The notes: generated by a model from the sequence alone, not told the origin. A stretch of DNA of 64,000 bases from Neelides folsomi (GCA_034687125.1 JAQGBZ010000094.1:1-64000); one strand, 5' to 3'. Positions 1 through 13,369 are shown, numbered from the stretch's first letter. Numbers and translations: made by a program.

Positions 1-1410
1 AATAATAAAAATTTAATCTAAATAATTAAAATTAAATCTAAAAAACCATGGGTCCCATTCGATTTACTGGTAGTTTATAATTTATAGTTAACTATAGATA
101 ACTATTGTTAGCCTCATGTTAATACATGTAAATAGTTAAAGTGGTTAACTATATTTTTCCAAAAGAGCCAACTATAACTAAACTATAACTATAGTTTATA
201 AATAACTATACGGAGCTTGGGATGTAAGTATACACTGCTATATGCAGTTCGTATTGGAAGTACGTCATATAATCACTCCAACTCTCATCACTTCTCGATT
301 CCAAATCACGCGGGATCAATACATGTAAGTACTTGTGCATGAGCTACTTAAAAGATTCCAATCCGAAGGATATACATTAATATCATTCAATACATGTATT
401 TGGATAATATGGCCTATATACGAACATCCGACCATATATCTCTAAATGGCCTCGTGTCCTCAACCTGTCCAAATGAAGTAAATAAAACAAAGATAGGAAC
501 AGAAACTCTTTCCCCTTTTTTGGACCATTAAAAACCAAGGAGGACGTTAAGTTCTATCAATTCTATAAAATGTAGCCCGTGTATCAGAAAGGCCTTGATA
601 TAATGCGTTTGCTATGTAAAATATATATCCTGATCCTCATAGCCCATTCATTCAAGATACATTATACATTACTTTTCTTCACTAATTTGATTAGTTTCCA
701 TTAGCCTAATGCAATCCCATTGAATAGAGAGGAAGAAAGCCATTGTGAAAAAACCCCCCACTTCACTACAGATTTATTTTACCCGATTTCTTCCATCCCT
801 CTTTCCCCAACTTTGACGAAAATCTGGTCATTTTTCATTTTAAACTCTTCAATCAATTTTATTGCTCATTTCTCCCCAAACTTGAATTAATGTTTTATTA
901 AGGAGATTCTTCAACTTTAACCATTTTCGAGCTTTCAAATTCCCATCCGATAAATTCTCCCCAAAAAACTCTTCCAATAATTAATTAGGACGGCTAAGAT
1001 GATGAGTGTTAACTACAAATTTATTAATTATAGGGTGAAAATCTTTAATTCCCACTTAAAGCTCAAATGGAGCAGAGCTGAGTGAGTGAGTGGCAGGAGT
1101 GTTTTTTAATTTCCCCCATTAATTTTCAACGAGGGATCCAATTATCGTTTTTATCTCTTCGTGCATGTCTGGGATTTCTTACAGCTACCAGACGCAGGTT
1201 TGATTTAAAACAAAAAGAGGATTTTATCTTCATTTAAACCACTCCAAATTTTGTTCCGCGTGCGGATAAGGGAGGAAATGAAGGAAATTTTTGAATCAGA
1301 GTAGTTGGCATAGTCCTATAGAGTCAAAAAGTTAATTTGACATTTCCCCATAATTTATTTCCTTTCCTTATGAATGAATGGTGTAGTAATGCAATTTGGT
1401 CATAACTTCC
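1..1410. other. AT-rich flank, probably DNAI7 intron
   Basis: No coding exon could be supported here on either strand. The DNAI7 protein should have about 350-400 more residues upstream of the first visible exon, and its conserved N-terminal half was not found in this stretch, so most of it is probably intron. The first 235 bases hold an AACTATA-rich imperfect inverted repeat, listed separately. Confidence 0.5.
50..225. repeat. AACTATA-rich imperfect inverted repeat
   Basis: The left half contains TTTATAATTTATAGTTAACTATAG and related words; the right half contains AACTATAACTATAGTTTATAAATAACTATA, which folds back on the left half imperfectly. GGTCCCATTC near position 51 and GGAGCTTGGGA near 213 resemble imperfect ends of a small MITE-like element. 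No coding capacity. The boundaries are approximate, and simple AT-rich low complexity is the alternative. Confidence 0.35.
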
Positions 1411-4400
1411 ATGCTGCCTCAGACTCCCTCAGAGAAGAAAGAAGAGGAGAAAGTGAGTTTTTAACCTTTTAATTTTAGAGGCTCGAATAATTTGCATTCA
1501 TGTCACTATCTATTCTCACAATCAAAGGAGCTCAACTTTTTGAGGGACGGGAAAAAGTTTATATGCCTTCAAGTCTTAAATTTTTAAGGATTATAAAACT
1601 TAAACGTCTCTTTTGATTACATCTTTCGAGACGAACGCATTTAACCATTCAGCTTTATTTATTTTCCTTTCTTCTCTTTTTAAATAAATTCAAACACATA
1701 TTGTCATTCCGCCTGTGCCTGCATATATACATAGAAAAGTAGTAATATATTAGGGCTCCTTAAGCCTTACCTTCGACCTCCACAACTATACATTTGACTG
1801 CACCTGTAAAGCTATGGCATACATGTAACTACTATTTGCACCGAATCAGCATGGAATAAAATAAGCATTTGGAAAGAAATTTAAGAATCGCATTTATTCT
1901 TATGGACATGCACCGCTTTTATTGATTGGATGAGGAAGTTAAGGGTGGGAATGAGGGCTAATGTACTGTCAATACCTGAGATGAAATATGGTGTGGGAAT
2001 GATTAGGGGCTGAAGGAGAAGAAGAAGGATTCAAAGAACGTCGTGAAGGAAAGGCCGAAAACAGAAGCTGAATGTAAGTCGACCTCATTACATATTTATG
2101 GAAAGAGTCCTTCTAATACTTTCCCAGATCCCCTTCTGGCAACTTGGGAAATTCACCCTCTCATTGTATATATAACAAGTGGCGAAGGAGCGGGAACGAC
2201 TGGAGAAAGCCCAATTCATTCCAGCCCTCCGACCCGATGAGTTGAATCTCCGTAACTTTGCCATTCAGGGAGGAATCTACAACTTCAGGCTCCTCGCCCC
2301 GAGGAAGGAGAAGATTAACCGCGGAGAGTGGACACTCCAAATTCGTAAGATGTGGATTATGAAACCTCTCAAATCACTTTACCGCCTTCATCAAATCGGA
2401 TCAGTGGATATATGGGGGAATTGTAAATTGGAATTGGGAGGGTCTGGAGGACATTTGGAGGAATAACTGTTATGTTTTCTGGACGGGACAGGAGAAGAGG
2501 CCGATGGGCTGATGGACGTCCAATTTTCAGCCGACTACGTTGCTCCCTCCATGGCTGACATGGGCGAGATGAAGAAAACCCCCGAGGAGATGGAGAGAGA
2601 GGCGAAGAGGCAGGAGGAAGAACTCAAGAAATTAGTCCAGCTTGACATCGAGTTAGTCAAGAGCGACCAAATCACATTTTTATCCAGTAGGGTGAGCGTA
2701 ATTGAATGGCGGGGGGTATCGAACGATTTTTAAATTTACACCAGATCCACACATTTCACTCGGACTGGCAGCCGACGGGGATCTGAGAATCTGCGACTAA
2801 GGGAATGGTTTCCACACCTTTGGTATATGGGCTGGGGAATATCTGTGGGTGTAAGGAGGGATGTATGGGGAATATTGGTGGATTTAACATGATAAGGGAT
2901 AGCATGAGCTCCAGAGGTTGTGGAAGTAATAAGGAGGATGATGAAAAGAGTGGTGGCAACACTTCACTCCTCCACCCTTTATGGAGATTAATTAGAGTGA
3001 GTGGGATTTATGGAGTTGATCCCGTGTAAATTTCTTTTATTTCCTTTCTCTCCCTTTTCTCCTTTTTTACAAAAACTTTCACAATTTGCTGAATTAATTT
3101 CTCGACCGGAAAGGAACCGCTTTTGTCATCCTGTGGAGGGCAAATTGTGTATGTAGGAACCGGAGGAGCGGGAGATGTGACGGGATGTTGATATATCTTA
3201 TTCCCTACCTTGACTATGATATGTCTAATGTGTCCTCGTTCCTCCTCAAGTTCTTTGAGTTTTTTTAACGGGAGTCCCTTTCATTTGGCGGAGGTAGGCT
3301 ATTCATATTCCCTCTCTCAACCTGTGCGTGAGGTAAATTCCCCTGACTTGACATGACACGGAAAAGTTCTTGGGCTCTCCTAACGACTTTTCTTTTCCTC
3401 CGCCCTCTCCTTTGAAGAGTAAAAGTTTGTCAAAATTAATGTCTTTTTCATAAAGGGTTCCGCGAACGGCTCTCTGGTTTGAGCCACCAATCCCCGTCCG
3501 TTGGCTCGAACATCTCCGAATTTGGTCCAAAGAAGGTTTCTTCGATCTCAAATTCAGCGAGGACTCCCTCCAGCTCTCGATCAAAACCATCCGGTTCGGG
3601 ATAATAGCCTTTGCTCACAACCGATGGGCTAATTTGCCTTACCAGTCATGGGAGCTGAGGCCAACGGGAGAGAACAAAGTGTTATTTTCCCTCATGGCCG
3701 CGATCGCCGTCATCGACTTCACCATCCACGTTCGAAATGCCTATTCTAAGAATTAGCACTTGAGGACTCCTCTCTCACCACTCGAGTGTATGTGGTTGGG
3801 GGGGAAGCCCTCGCCTTATTTCCCTCCTCTCACTCACTCAAAGTTTTCCAGCCGCAGTGTTTTATTTCCAGAACAAGTTGATTTGCGTGAGCTCGATTCA
3901 AAATGTCAGCAACAGTCGAGTTGTGGAAGAGGCCTTATTGAACAACTTCATGAAGCCCCAACTTTTGATCCAAGTGAGGAAAAAAACCTCGTCCTCGATC
4001 TCCTTTTTAATATAATAGAAAATATAGCTGGCGGTTTTATGGAACTTCAAGAGACATGAAATAATAATACTTTCCAATATTTCATACTCTTTCCCATCTC
4101 TTTGTAAGTATAGTAGTGGTAAGTATTGAAATGAGTCGGTACGTGACTGGCCCCCAATTTCCCAACTGGGGTAAATAATGAAAAGTGGAGGTGGAGCTCA
4201 TCCGCTGAGTTAAGGACCGCCAGAGAACTGCCAGAGGAATGAAATGGGGAGGAAGGCGGATTGAGACTTATTCTCTTCCACGAACCTACTTCAAATTCTC
4301 GACCCTCATAAAAGGAAATATTGAAAAACAAATTGGTTTCTTTCTCTCAAAGCGCCTCCGTTCGCATGGGCTGGATGTGTTCCCGCAGTTCGACTCATAT

Positions 4401-6365
4401 GCTTACGTGGATGGGATCCTTATCAAGAACATTGAGGCCGAAGATCATCTCTACCAGTAAGAGAATCTCCCAATCCCCTCAGACCGCCCTTGTAAATTTC
4501 CCGTTTTTATAAGAGATGGGCGGGAGGTAAATACAATTTTGTTTCAATGGGAACAAACTTGGGCTGAAAATGATAATAAATTAATTTTATGATATTACTA
4601 TAGCCACATCGTATCATTATCATGTCCATTAACTTCTGTTCTTTCTTCACACGTCTATTTCCCTCTTATGGCCCAATTGCCCAACACAATTTTACCTCCA
4701 GCTTCACTTTATTGGCAACTTATTTGCTTCACCTACCCATATGGGCCCAATGTACTTATTGAAACCAATCCAGATAACAAGTCAAACTTTTTCCAACATG
4801 CATCCACGACCAATATACTATAAATACACAGTTATTTCTTCAAGTATATATATACTACAAGTATAACATTTTGTTACTATTATTTATTTATATAAAATAA
4901 CATAATTTGACATGTCCATATAGGATACTTATTTAAATTCTAAAAGAGTCCTTATATAAATATAAGTATTCTTATTATTAAATATAAAATATATTCGTCT
5001 ACATTGTCATGCATAAAATGGAATTCTTACTATATTATTATATTAATTTATTATACAAAGATAGGTATAACACATGGTATAATAAATAACATTTTTTTTC
5101 ATTTATTTACGATTGTAAAAATGTTTTGTGTATGGAAGTTGAAATTTTAAACAAGAGGAATTGAGGGTCTGAGTGAAGGAAAGCGAAAGAGCTACATGTT
5201 AACGGTGGCATTTGGCATGTACAATTGTGTGTATATGGGGTTTAACTTTGTTTGCAGAAGTTTGTGAGGTTGTGTAAAAGGAAACGCTGTTTCCTCAAGA
5301 GGATTATGAATGGATGAATGGAATGGAGGAGGCGAAATGGTTTTAATACTCCTTCTCTTTTTGAATAAAAATTATTTTTACATCCCCGATAAATCCCTTC
5401 CTTATTGCTTTTTCACCTAAAGTCAATACCGACCACGTTCATTGAACTGTTTCTCAACAAATAGACCAATGCACAAAATGGCTCTCCTAACTGACAGCCC
5501 TCCCTATTTAATAAACTTTCCTCGGCCCCCGACAAGGAAAGGAGAAAGAGATAGAAGTAATGATGAAAAAAGTAAATAAACTTTTGGCCCTTTTATATTA
5601 CTTACCCTGTCGGATCGATGGATTTAGTTCTAATGGGAAAATAATTAATTCTTACTTTTAGATGTATGGCCTTGACTGCCTGTGCCTTCAATTACCAATG
5701 GAGCCGATGGAATCTGCTGGCTGGCAGGGAAAAAATGATTTATCAAATTCGAGAAAGGACCGGCACGGCGACACCGGTAATGTAGACCCTTTAAATACCT
5801 CATAAATAAATGCATGGTTAAGATATTCTCCGAAACCTTTTTAGAAAATGAGACGTGTATGTGTGGTTGGCCTTCTCCGCCCGCTCCGTTCTCGTAGATC
5901 ATGTAATAAGTATCGTTGGTGGTGGTAATCGCAAGGAGCGGTGTAAACCGTCGCCATAAAACCCCCATTTTATGAGTAGGCAGGAGTTTGAGGAAATCAG
6001 GAGGAATTCTTCCGTTTTATTTCATCTTGTGTAATTGTGAATTAAAAGGGGAATTACGCCATGATCCTCAATACACCGATGAAAGCGAGCCTCATAAACT
6101 GCACGGAAGTGAGCCCCAACTACTCCGAAGACCCAATGGAGCCAAATGAGGTATTTTACTCTCCTCTTAACATCCAATTTGAACCCCCCTCGTTCCATAT
6201 AATATATATTATATATCATTCTAGAGATTCCACGCTGATCTTTTTCATCTCACAAACTCCATTTCGAGTGAAACGGCACGAACTCTCATTCACCGAACAA
6301 ATCCACATTTCGTTGAAACGATACGAATTCTCCTCGCAAACATTCGACCGCTCTCCTTCTCTTAA
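1411..6365 (+). CDS. DNAI7: DNAI7/CASC1 axonemal dynein factor, 5'-partial, ten exons
   Basis: Homolog of DNAI7 (CASC1, Chlamydomonas IC97), which associates with ciliary inner-arm dynein and tubulin. Exons: 1423-1452 (or from an in-frame ATG at 1411), 2007-2073, 2180-2344, 2531-2691, 3484-3729, 3872-3973, 4353-4456, 5662-5776, 6049-6150, 6225-6365. Phases agree at every junction, giving 410 codons. Family landmarks in order: a charged Lys/Glu linker; RNFAIQGGIYNF (family FTTLGGVYHL); PPIPVRW; NLPYQSWELRP, almost identical to the vertebrate motif; LICVSSIQ; GLDVFPQFDSYAYV; ALTACAFNYQWSRWNLL; NYAMIL; and an end in ILLANIRPLSFS before TAA, like vertebrate MLLSTRLLSYS. The N-terminal half is missing and probably lies left of the window. 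Weak points: the first exon's start, the acceptor at 2006, the acceptor ending at 3483 and the donor GTTCGA at 3730. The identification rests on remembered family sequences. Confidence 0.92.
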
Positions 6366-6510
6366 TTTACCTTCAAACCCACTTTTTTCCTTTTAACTTT
6401 CCAAAGTCATAACTCGAGAGGGTTTGACAAATCCGCGTGACGAGATACACCCCATTAACCGCTTCAATTAACCTCATTACTTAAAACTCTGACCTTGAAA
6501 CCCGAGACGG

Positions 6511-6516
6511 AATAAA
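6511..6516 (+). promoter_or_regulatory. poly(A) signal of DNAI7
   Basis: AATAAA lies 146 nt after the DNAI7 stop codon (6363-6365). It is the first canonical hexamer downstream and places cleavage at about 6530. Confidence 0.6.
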
Positions 6517-6544
6517 GTGACGGAGACTGAGAAATACAAGTCAT

Positions 6545-6550
6545 TTTAAT
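6545..6550 (-). promoter_or_regulatory. poly(A) signal of NUP188
   Basis: On the minus strand this reads ATTAAA, the commonest variant hexamer, 36 nt after the NUP188 stop codon (6588-6586). It implies a very short 3'UTR whose end meets or overlaps the DNAI7 3' end. Confidence 0.5.
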
Positions 6551-6585
6551 TCACATAATAGGGGAGTGTTGGGAAGATAGAAAAA

Positions 6586-9500
6586 TCATTTGAAAGTGTC
6601 TTCAAGGGCGCAGCAGAGGTTCGTTAGGAAGAGGTTGTTCGCCAGCCCGAGCCGCTTCACGCTCTCACATAAGGCGGACTAAAGTAGAATTTAAAATTAT
6701 CCCCCACGTTTACATTCCCTGTAAATTGAGAGTAAAAATGAATAGAATTACGATTTCAGTCGCAATTTCCCGCTTGAGAGAAAGGAGTTCCTTTCCCTGT
6801 AAATTAGGGTCCTTCAATGCGAGCGTCCCTCGGAAGAGGAGCAGAGAGAGGGATTTTTCCAAAATAGTTGTGAGCCTCTGGGGAGCATTCACGGACGGGA
6901 AAGATCTCTTTTCTCCTTTTGTCAAACCCTTCACACAGAGACCCACGATCGTGTACAGAGCTTGGAGCAGCTCCCCGTTGTCAATGAAATCATGAACCTC
7001 AGTCCTCATATTCCAATAGATGTGAACTCCAAGGGTGATCGTCTGCCAAAGCCTAGAATACAGAAACTCATTTAAATGTAAACATTGCAAACCACGTAAC
7101 AATAACATAAATTGGACAATATAATTTAATTTCATTTATATTTATTAAATATATATAATCTGCGTTTAAAACTTGGCTTATTTTACATTTATATAAAGAA
7201 AGGGTTCCAAAGATTAAAATCTCAAGTTACATGACGTTGGCAGATATTTCAAAACTTTGGAAGGAATTGGGAAACGTGAGCGACATAGTATTTAAATGAA
7301 GGAGCGAGAAAAATGGGGCTAGATAGGGAATTATGTGTCTAGTAATATAACAACTAGTACGGGGAATACTAGAGATGACTCATCTCTACATTTACTTCGT
7401 TTGGACTTGGAGGAGCTGAGGCGTCCTTTTCCCTCCATTTGGATCATTACTTTTGTACTTCGTTATGAGAATGTTGAGGTGATTGGGGTGAGAGAGGAGG
7501 CTTAATGAAGTACGCAGAGTCGCGAACGAGCCCTCCTGGAAAAAAGACAAAGGGGGAAATAATGAAATCTGCCTTTCTTCTTGTAAAAGTGTTTAATGAG
7601 CCAACGGACCATGATCCTCCGAGCTTCATTAGGCTGCTGAATAATCCATTTCTGCAGGTATGGATGGTTAATGGCGACAAAGTAGAGGACATGGTGATTA
7701 AAAAATAGGAGATGATCGATTTCATTAAAGTTCACTTCAGGCTTGTTCACGTTGCAGTTCTCCACAATTTCCGACAAGGACCAGAGCTTATGAGCCAGAA
7801 AGATAGAATGAGTCCCGAGGAAGTTGAAGCTCTGTTTCAAGTAATAATGCCCGAGTGTTTTAAGGAGACAGCCATTTAGATGTATAGAGTAGGCGTAGAC
7901 GTCGAGCCACTTCTCGTCGTTCCGCTCCTTCCCGGAGAACTTGGAAATGGGGAGCCAAAGAGTCTTGGCGATGGATGAACAGGAGATCATGGTGGATGTG
8001 TCGGGCCGGAGACTCATTTTGATCAGGACGTTCAAACACTCCAGAACAACCTCAGGCCCGATCACTTTCTGTAGCAAGGAAATAAGAAATAAATGAATTG
8101 TCCTCTCAATGAAGACCAAGGCTCACCGTGATCCCGTAGTTGGCAATGCCGATGATCCGTTGGACCACGAGGTAGCGATGGAAAATTCGTTTCCATCCCC
8201 GACAATGCTCATTATTGATAAGCCCCATCACGGCCGACATGGAGACGGAGAGGAGTGGGCGGACGTGTTGACAATCGCTGTCAAACAACCGCGGCCCCTT
8301 TTCAAAAACTTTATACAGGATCTTAACAATTAATTCAATGGTGAAGGGAGAGAGGTCCGACTTGGTCTCTCCAAGACATTTCTTTATAAGGATGAGAAGC
8401 GGAAGTTGAAGGCCGATGAATTCTTCCCCGAATCTCTGAGCCACCCGCTCGACGACTCGGCCAAGAAATTGGGCATCTTGCGATGGGGCCAATTGGAGCA
8501 TGATCTCTAAAATTTGACCTCCGATCTGGTCTGCCTTGGAACTCTTCTCGCCATCCCTCAAGGTCCAAAAGAAATTTTCGGTCAATTCAAGAAGGATCTG
8601 TTGGGTGGCTTTATCGAACAAACTACTGATTTCATTCCTCGAAAATACAATTGTGAGTAGGTGCTTAAAAGCTCTTATCGCATTTAGCTGCTCGTCCATG
8701 TCGGGCTCAGCAATGATAATCTAAAGAGACATAATTCAATTTAGATCAATCTTTAAATAGAAACTTCGTATTTTACATAAACGAATTTACATAATGAATT
8801 TAATAAAATTATTAACAGATAATAAAATTGGACGTGAAATATTTATACTTTGAATATATGGCAAATTTCTTCTTCTTTGAACATATTAATTAATTTCGCA
8901 TTTAAAGATTCATCCGCCAAGCCATTGTTGAATAATTCAAATGAAATAATGTGAGTTAGGTAAGTGACGTATTTTCCGTTTTCCATACTGAAAAATTAAG
9001 TGATTTAATAAAATATTTGATGGATTAAATTTAAAATATTTAAATTTTTAACTCACTTAATATCTTCAGAATTCATTCGAGTTATTGGTTCAAACATGCT
9101 CGCCCAAATATTCATTTGACACTTTTTGAGAATGTTTGTTCCTTTTCCAAAAAGTGCGCGGCAAAAACGGAGAATCGCAATGTTTACTTTCCCATTTTCC
9201 TTCAAGGTAAAGAAAAATATAATTATGTCAAAATCATAATAAGAATATTTTATATGTTATTGTGTTTGTTTATTAATTAAACGCAATAATCTGAAATATA
9301 CATAGAATATGAAATTGAATGTATTTTACCTCTTTCAGAGAGTCAAGAAGGCTTTCGCACAAATACGAATCACAGAAGAAATTACGAATCAAACCAGGTT
9401 GCGTGGAAGTACAAATTGTAAGAAATTCTAAAATGGAGATCTATAATGGAAATAAATTACATTTAGAATTGGAATTAATTGAATCGTAATTTAGAATGTA

Positions 9501-12500
9501 AATAAAAAAAATAAGTCATAAATGGATAAATTTAACATTTTGATGAGAATAAATTACTTTAATTGCAGGATCTTCCGTTTTAAATTCCAGTCGTTGGGAA
9601 ATGAGTTCTTTAAATGATTGGCTCTCCGTTCCAAATGAGGCTAAAAGAGAAAATGGGATTTCTCTCGCGATTTTCGAGAGCAATTCCATTGATGAACATG
9701 AAACTCTGCCGTCAATTCTGTGTCTTGATAAATTCCCCAATTGCCTCACCAATGTCAGTCCCATTGAGGAATCGATTTTCTAAAACAACAGAAAGCCTTT
9801 AGAAAATCGTCTTCAAGGTTAAATTGTTTTAATCGAAAGAAAATGTTCCAATTAAACCTTGATGGTCGTTTTATCGTAGTCAATTAAAATGGCAACAAGT
9901 CGAAGGGCTGAAAGAATGACGGAAGAGAGTTTGTAAGTTCCTTTGGATGAAATAATAAGACTTCCTTTGATTTCTTCTTCGTCTATTAGGATATAAATTT
10001 TAATTAAATTCTTAAATAACCATCAACATATATTTAATAATTAAAGTCTGCATTAGTATTACACATCAAACTTAATAAATAATTTATAATTTAACTCTTA
10101 AATAATAACGAATAATTTTGACTGTTTGAATTTTACCAGTAGATAAGATTTCGATGATGAAACTTTTTTTGGAAATTAATGCGTGAGCCGAATAATCTTT
10201 TACGGTATCCCAAAAAGCATCTTTGAGTTGGAATAAATTACGAAATATTTTGATGGCCTCTTTCAATATTTGGAATCTCACGTCGTTCCTGTGAATCCTC
10301 CAACGACTGAACGATGGCATCAAATTGTCAATAATAAAATAAATGGACTTGAAACATGCGGATCTCATGATGACATTCCCTTCATTTGGTAGCTAAATAA
10401 TCAATAGAAATTTAATGTTTTCAAATCAAGTAAAAAATAATTAACAAAGGTAAGATATCTGTTTAAAATTAATTGTAGGCAATTTATGACTAAACCTGTT
10501 TTAAATTATATAATGAATATTTTTTGATCTCATACTTTTAAAAAGACGTTCATGGCTGTCAAAAAACTGAGATTTGCACCAAATTCATTGCTAGTAACAC
10601 TTTCTGAATTTAGAATGAAATCTCCAACGACGCTCGTTTCAACACTAGTAGGCCAGAATCCCTCAATGTTGTTATAAACAAAGCTCAAATCTCGCCTTGC
10701 GGCTGATTTAAGCACACCTATATACAACTTGAGCCATTTTTCCTTCTCGGTCACGAGCATCCTTTCGGAAAACAGCCTGAATACAAAGAAAAAGAACATT
10801 AAAATATCCGACAAAATTCATAATTAATGTATAAATAATGATTTAAGATAGAATCTGACCATTTCAAGATAAAGGCCAGGGGTTCGAAAAGCATTGTTAA
10901 ATCCGGTGACTGGTAAAATGAAATTTCGTCTAAAAGTATGATGAATCTTGCAAGAGCTGCAACATTCTCTTCATCGCGAATCGACACGAGATTGTCATAA
11001 ATGAAGGCATCATTATTCGCTTGGATTATTTGGATTACTGGGAGAAGGATCATGTCTCGAATGATTTCCCATCGAGATGGAACACATATCTCGTAAACTT
11101 TCCAAGTTAGTCTGTCATCGTAAAGAAAATTTAGCCCAGTTGTCCCTTTGGAGATTTCAATTCTTCCAAGTTGAATAGGCGCCGTTGCAATCCACTCATT
11201 GGTCCCAATTGGCTTAATACTATTTGGCTCGATTTCGTTAAAGTTAACAGCGATGTAGTCAACTTGGCTAAATGATTCGAGGTCCTTAAAAAATAACCCA
11301 AATAATAATAACTTTAATTGTTCTCTCGTTCTATCTCAAATATTCAATTCAATCGAAAATACTTAAACTTGTATTATTGATAAAAAATGGATAGACTTTT
11401 CAATCAAAAGGCAATATGTAAATGTAAGATTTGCATTTAATGAGTAATTATTCAAAAGTAATGACGCGCACTTACATATAGAACATCTTCGCTTTCACAA
11501 ATTGCACCATAGATTGAGAGGACGGGCTTCAATTCTATTGGAAAAGCCATATGCGCTTCTTCGTAAAGACTCATCAGTTCTTCGTTTCTCTCAAAAATAA
11601 GTCTTGTTGAGATTGTGTTCTAAAATAAAATAAAATTCATTTGGAATTAAAATCCAAATAAAAAGTCTTATCGATTTTAAAAATGTTTATTTTAACAAAA
11701 CAAAACAATAATAATTGAAACAATTTTTAAGAAACTTTTGTTAATTACCGATTTCAACAGCTGGGTTAATAATTCGAACCATTCTTTCGTAGTTCCAAAA
11801 GGTTCTCGATTATATTCAGTCAAGATCATCTGCATCGTGTCAGCTATTGCTTGATACGCCAGCGTAATTAACCCTCGCCGCTAAGGATGGTAATAATAAA
11901 ATAATAACCAATTCAAAGAATTCTTCATTGTTTCTACTACTTTTATAGGTAAATAATAAATTTAATAAAGTAAAACTCACATTTGGATGTGAACTTATTA
12001 TGTAAGAATTAATAAGTTGGCACATTGATTTGATAGAAGTTCTCGATATTTGTTTAGGAATTTTTGAAATGAATGACTTGATCACCACGTGGTCTTTAAT
12101 CCTCTTGGAATAAGTAGCAATTAGAGCAGGGAGTGAAAATGGATTCGAAATGATTTCAACAATGTTTTTCTCGACGTACTCAATAATTAGGGGATTAAGT
12201 TGAGTTGCAAATTCATCGTCCACGGCAAAAAATAAATAATTGAGAAGAGCTTCGGCTTTTAAAATACTATCAGACCCCGACTGCTTCGTGAGCTTGAATT
12301 TATCCATGAAGGTTTGAACGACGCCATCGTGGTGGCCGTAATACCGGAGGACGATGGCGATGGTGTGTGTTAATTCCAATTTCTCATCTTCGTTAATTGC
12401 ACAATTTAAAGAATCGCACAGCCATTTGCACCAATTTTTCAGTGATGCCCCACAAACGAATCCAACAAATATTTCCTTGAAATAATAGATAATTAGCAAA

Positions 12501-13369
12501 ATAACTAATAAACATTAAAACTGTTTATAAATTATTAGATGTAATATTGAAAAGTAATTATATTGAAATGTAAAAACAGTTATTAAATAAAATATGAAGT
12601 GCATGAAAGGATGAGAATTTAATAATTAATAAAAACTACCAACTTACAGAGAAAGGACTTTTATTGTCCACCGCATTGAGCAAAATAATTTGTGAGCAAA
12701 GAATTAGACAAATTCTCTCATTTAGATAAAATCGCTTAAGGTCTTTGAGGATCTCAAGCAGGACTTTGTGATTCTTCATCAAAATCTCATAAGATGTAAT
12801 TGTACCTTTATATTCGAAAGTCATAAACGTTGTAAATATTTTCCATCCAATGGCCACATCCACATTCTAAGATTAAAAAAACGAATTTTAGACATTGTGG
12901 CAAAAATGAGAATCAGTTTAATTTTAATTAAGATGATTAGTTAAAATATTATGATTACAAGTTTTTGGGATATTTTTTGCTTGAGCTTTTCAAGTGATGA
13001 CATGGCAGAGATGTCTTTTTTTTCTGCAGGTGAGGAATCCACCATTCTCTTCCGTCCTCCCTCAGTTTCATAATAAACAAGACAACTGATAATTTTATTA
13101 CAAATTTTCTTGAGCTCAGTATGAACAACTTCATCGCAGAATCCGGGTTTTTCTGGTCGTTCTCTGATTAAATTCCAAATGACAGCATTCGAGCTAAAAA
13201 GTTGAAAATAAATCAATTGTCCATTGTATTTATTGGCAGTTTATATTGTATAATTAACCTTTGACCTACCAAGCACAACGTAAAATTATTATTAAGTATA
13301 AAAATAGTTAAATGTTAAATTATTCCCTTACGTTTCAACGTCTCCAATAAGTTCAGCTTCTCCACTCAT
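6586..13369 (-). CDS. NUP188: Nucleoporin NUP188, complete, 20 exons
   Basis: Large alpha-solenoid scaffold nucleoporin of the inner ring of the nuclear pore complex. Exons (minus): 13369-13332, 13193-12959, 12866-12648, 12475-11981, 11880-11749, 11619-11476, 11284-10860, 10776-10536, 10392-10137, 9982-9858, 9779-9558, 9440-9330, 9199-9057, 8987-8849, 8720-8127, 8068-7610, 7535-7396, 7338-7231, 7052-6752, 6678-6586. They total 4,620 nt with all phases consistent: 1,539 residues, against about 1,750 in human. Matches to human NUP188 in order: N-terminal LVYYETEGG; FYLNERICLILC (human YYYEERTCILRC); the SH3-like insert region, TTGLNFLYDDRLTWKVYE; PSFSRWRIHRNDVR (human PSYHKWRYNSHGVR); ILEFLTICTSTQPGLI (human ILEFLTVAVETQPGLI); C-terminal LKREIATEISALCESVKRL. 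The exon 17/18 junction (donor 7395, acceptor 7339) is the least certain; alternative splice pairs exist there. Introns run 57-191 nt. Donors GTCAGA (10859), GTCCGT (7609) and GTTTAA (9857) are atypical. Confidence 0.93.

Noticed and set aside
2043-4512. Separate small plus-strand proteins in this interval
   Set aside because: They are unspliced readings of DNAI7 exons running into introns.
5645-5968. 107-codon minus-strand frame
   Set aside because: Shadow of the DNAI7 exon at 5662-5776 and adjacent intron.
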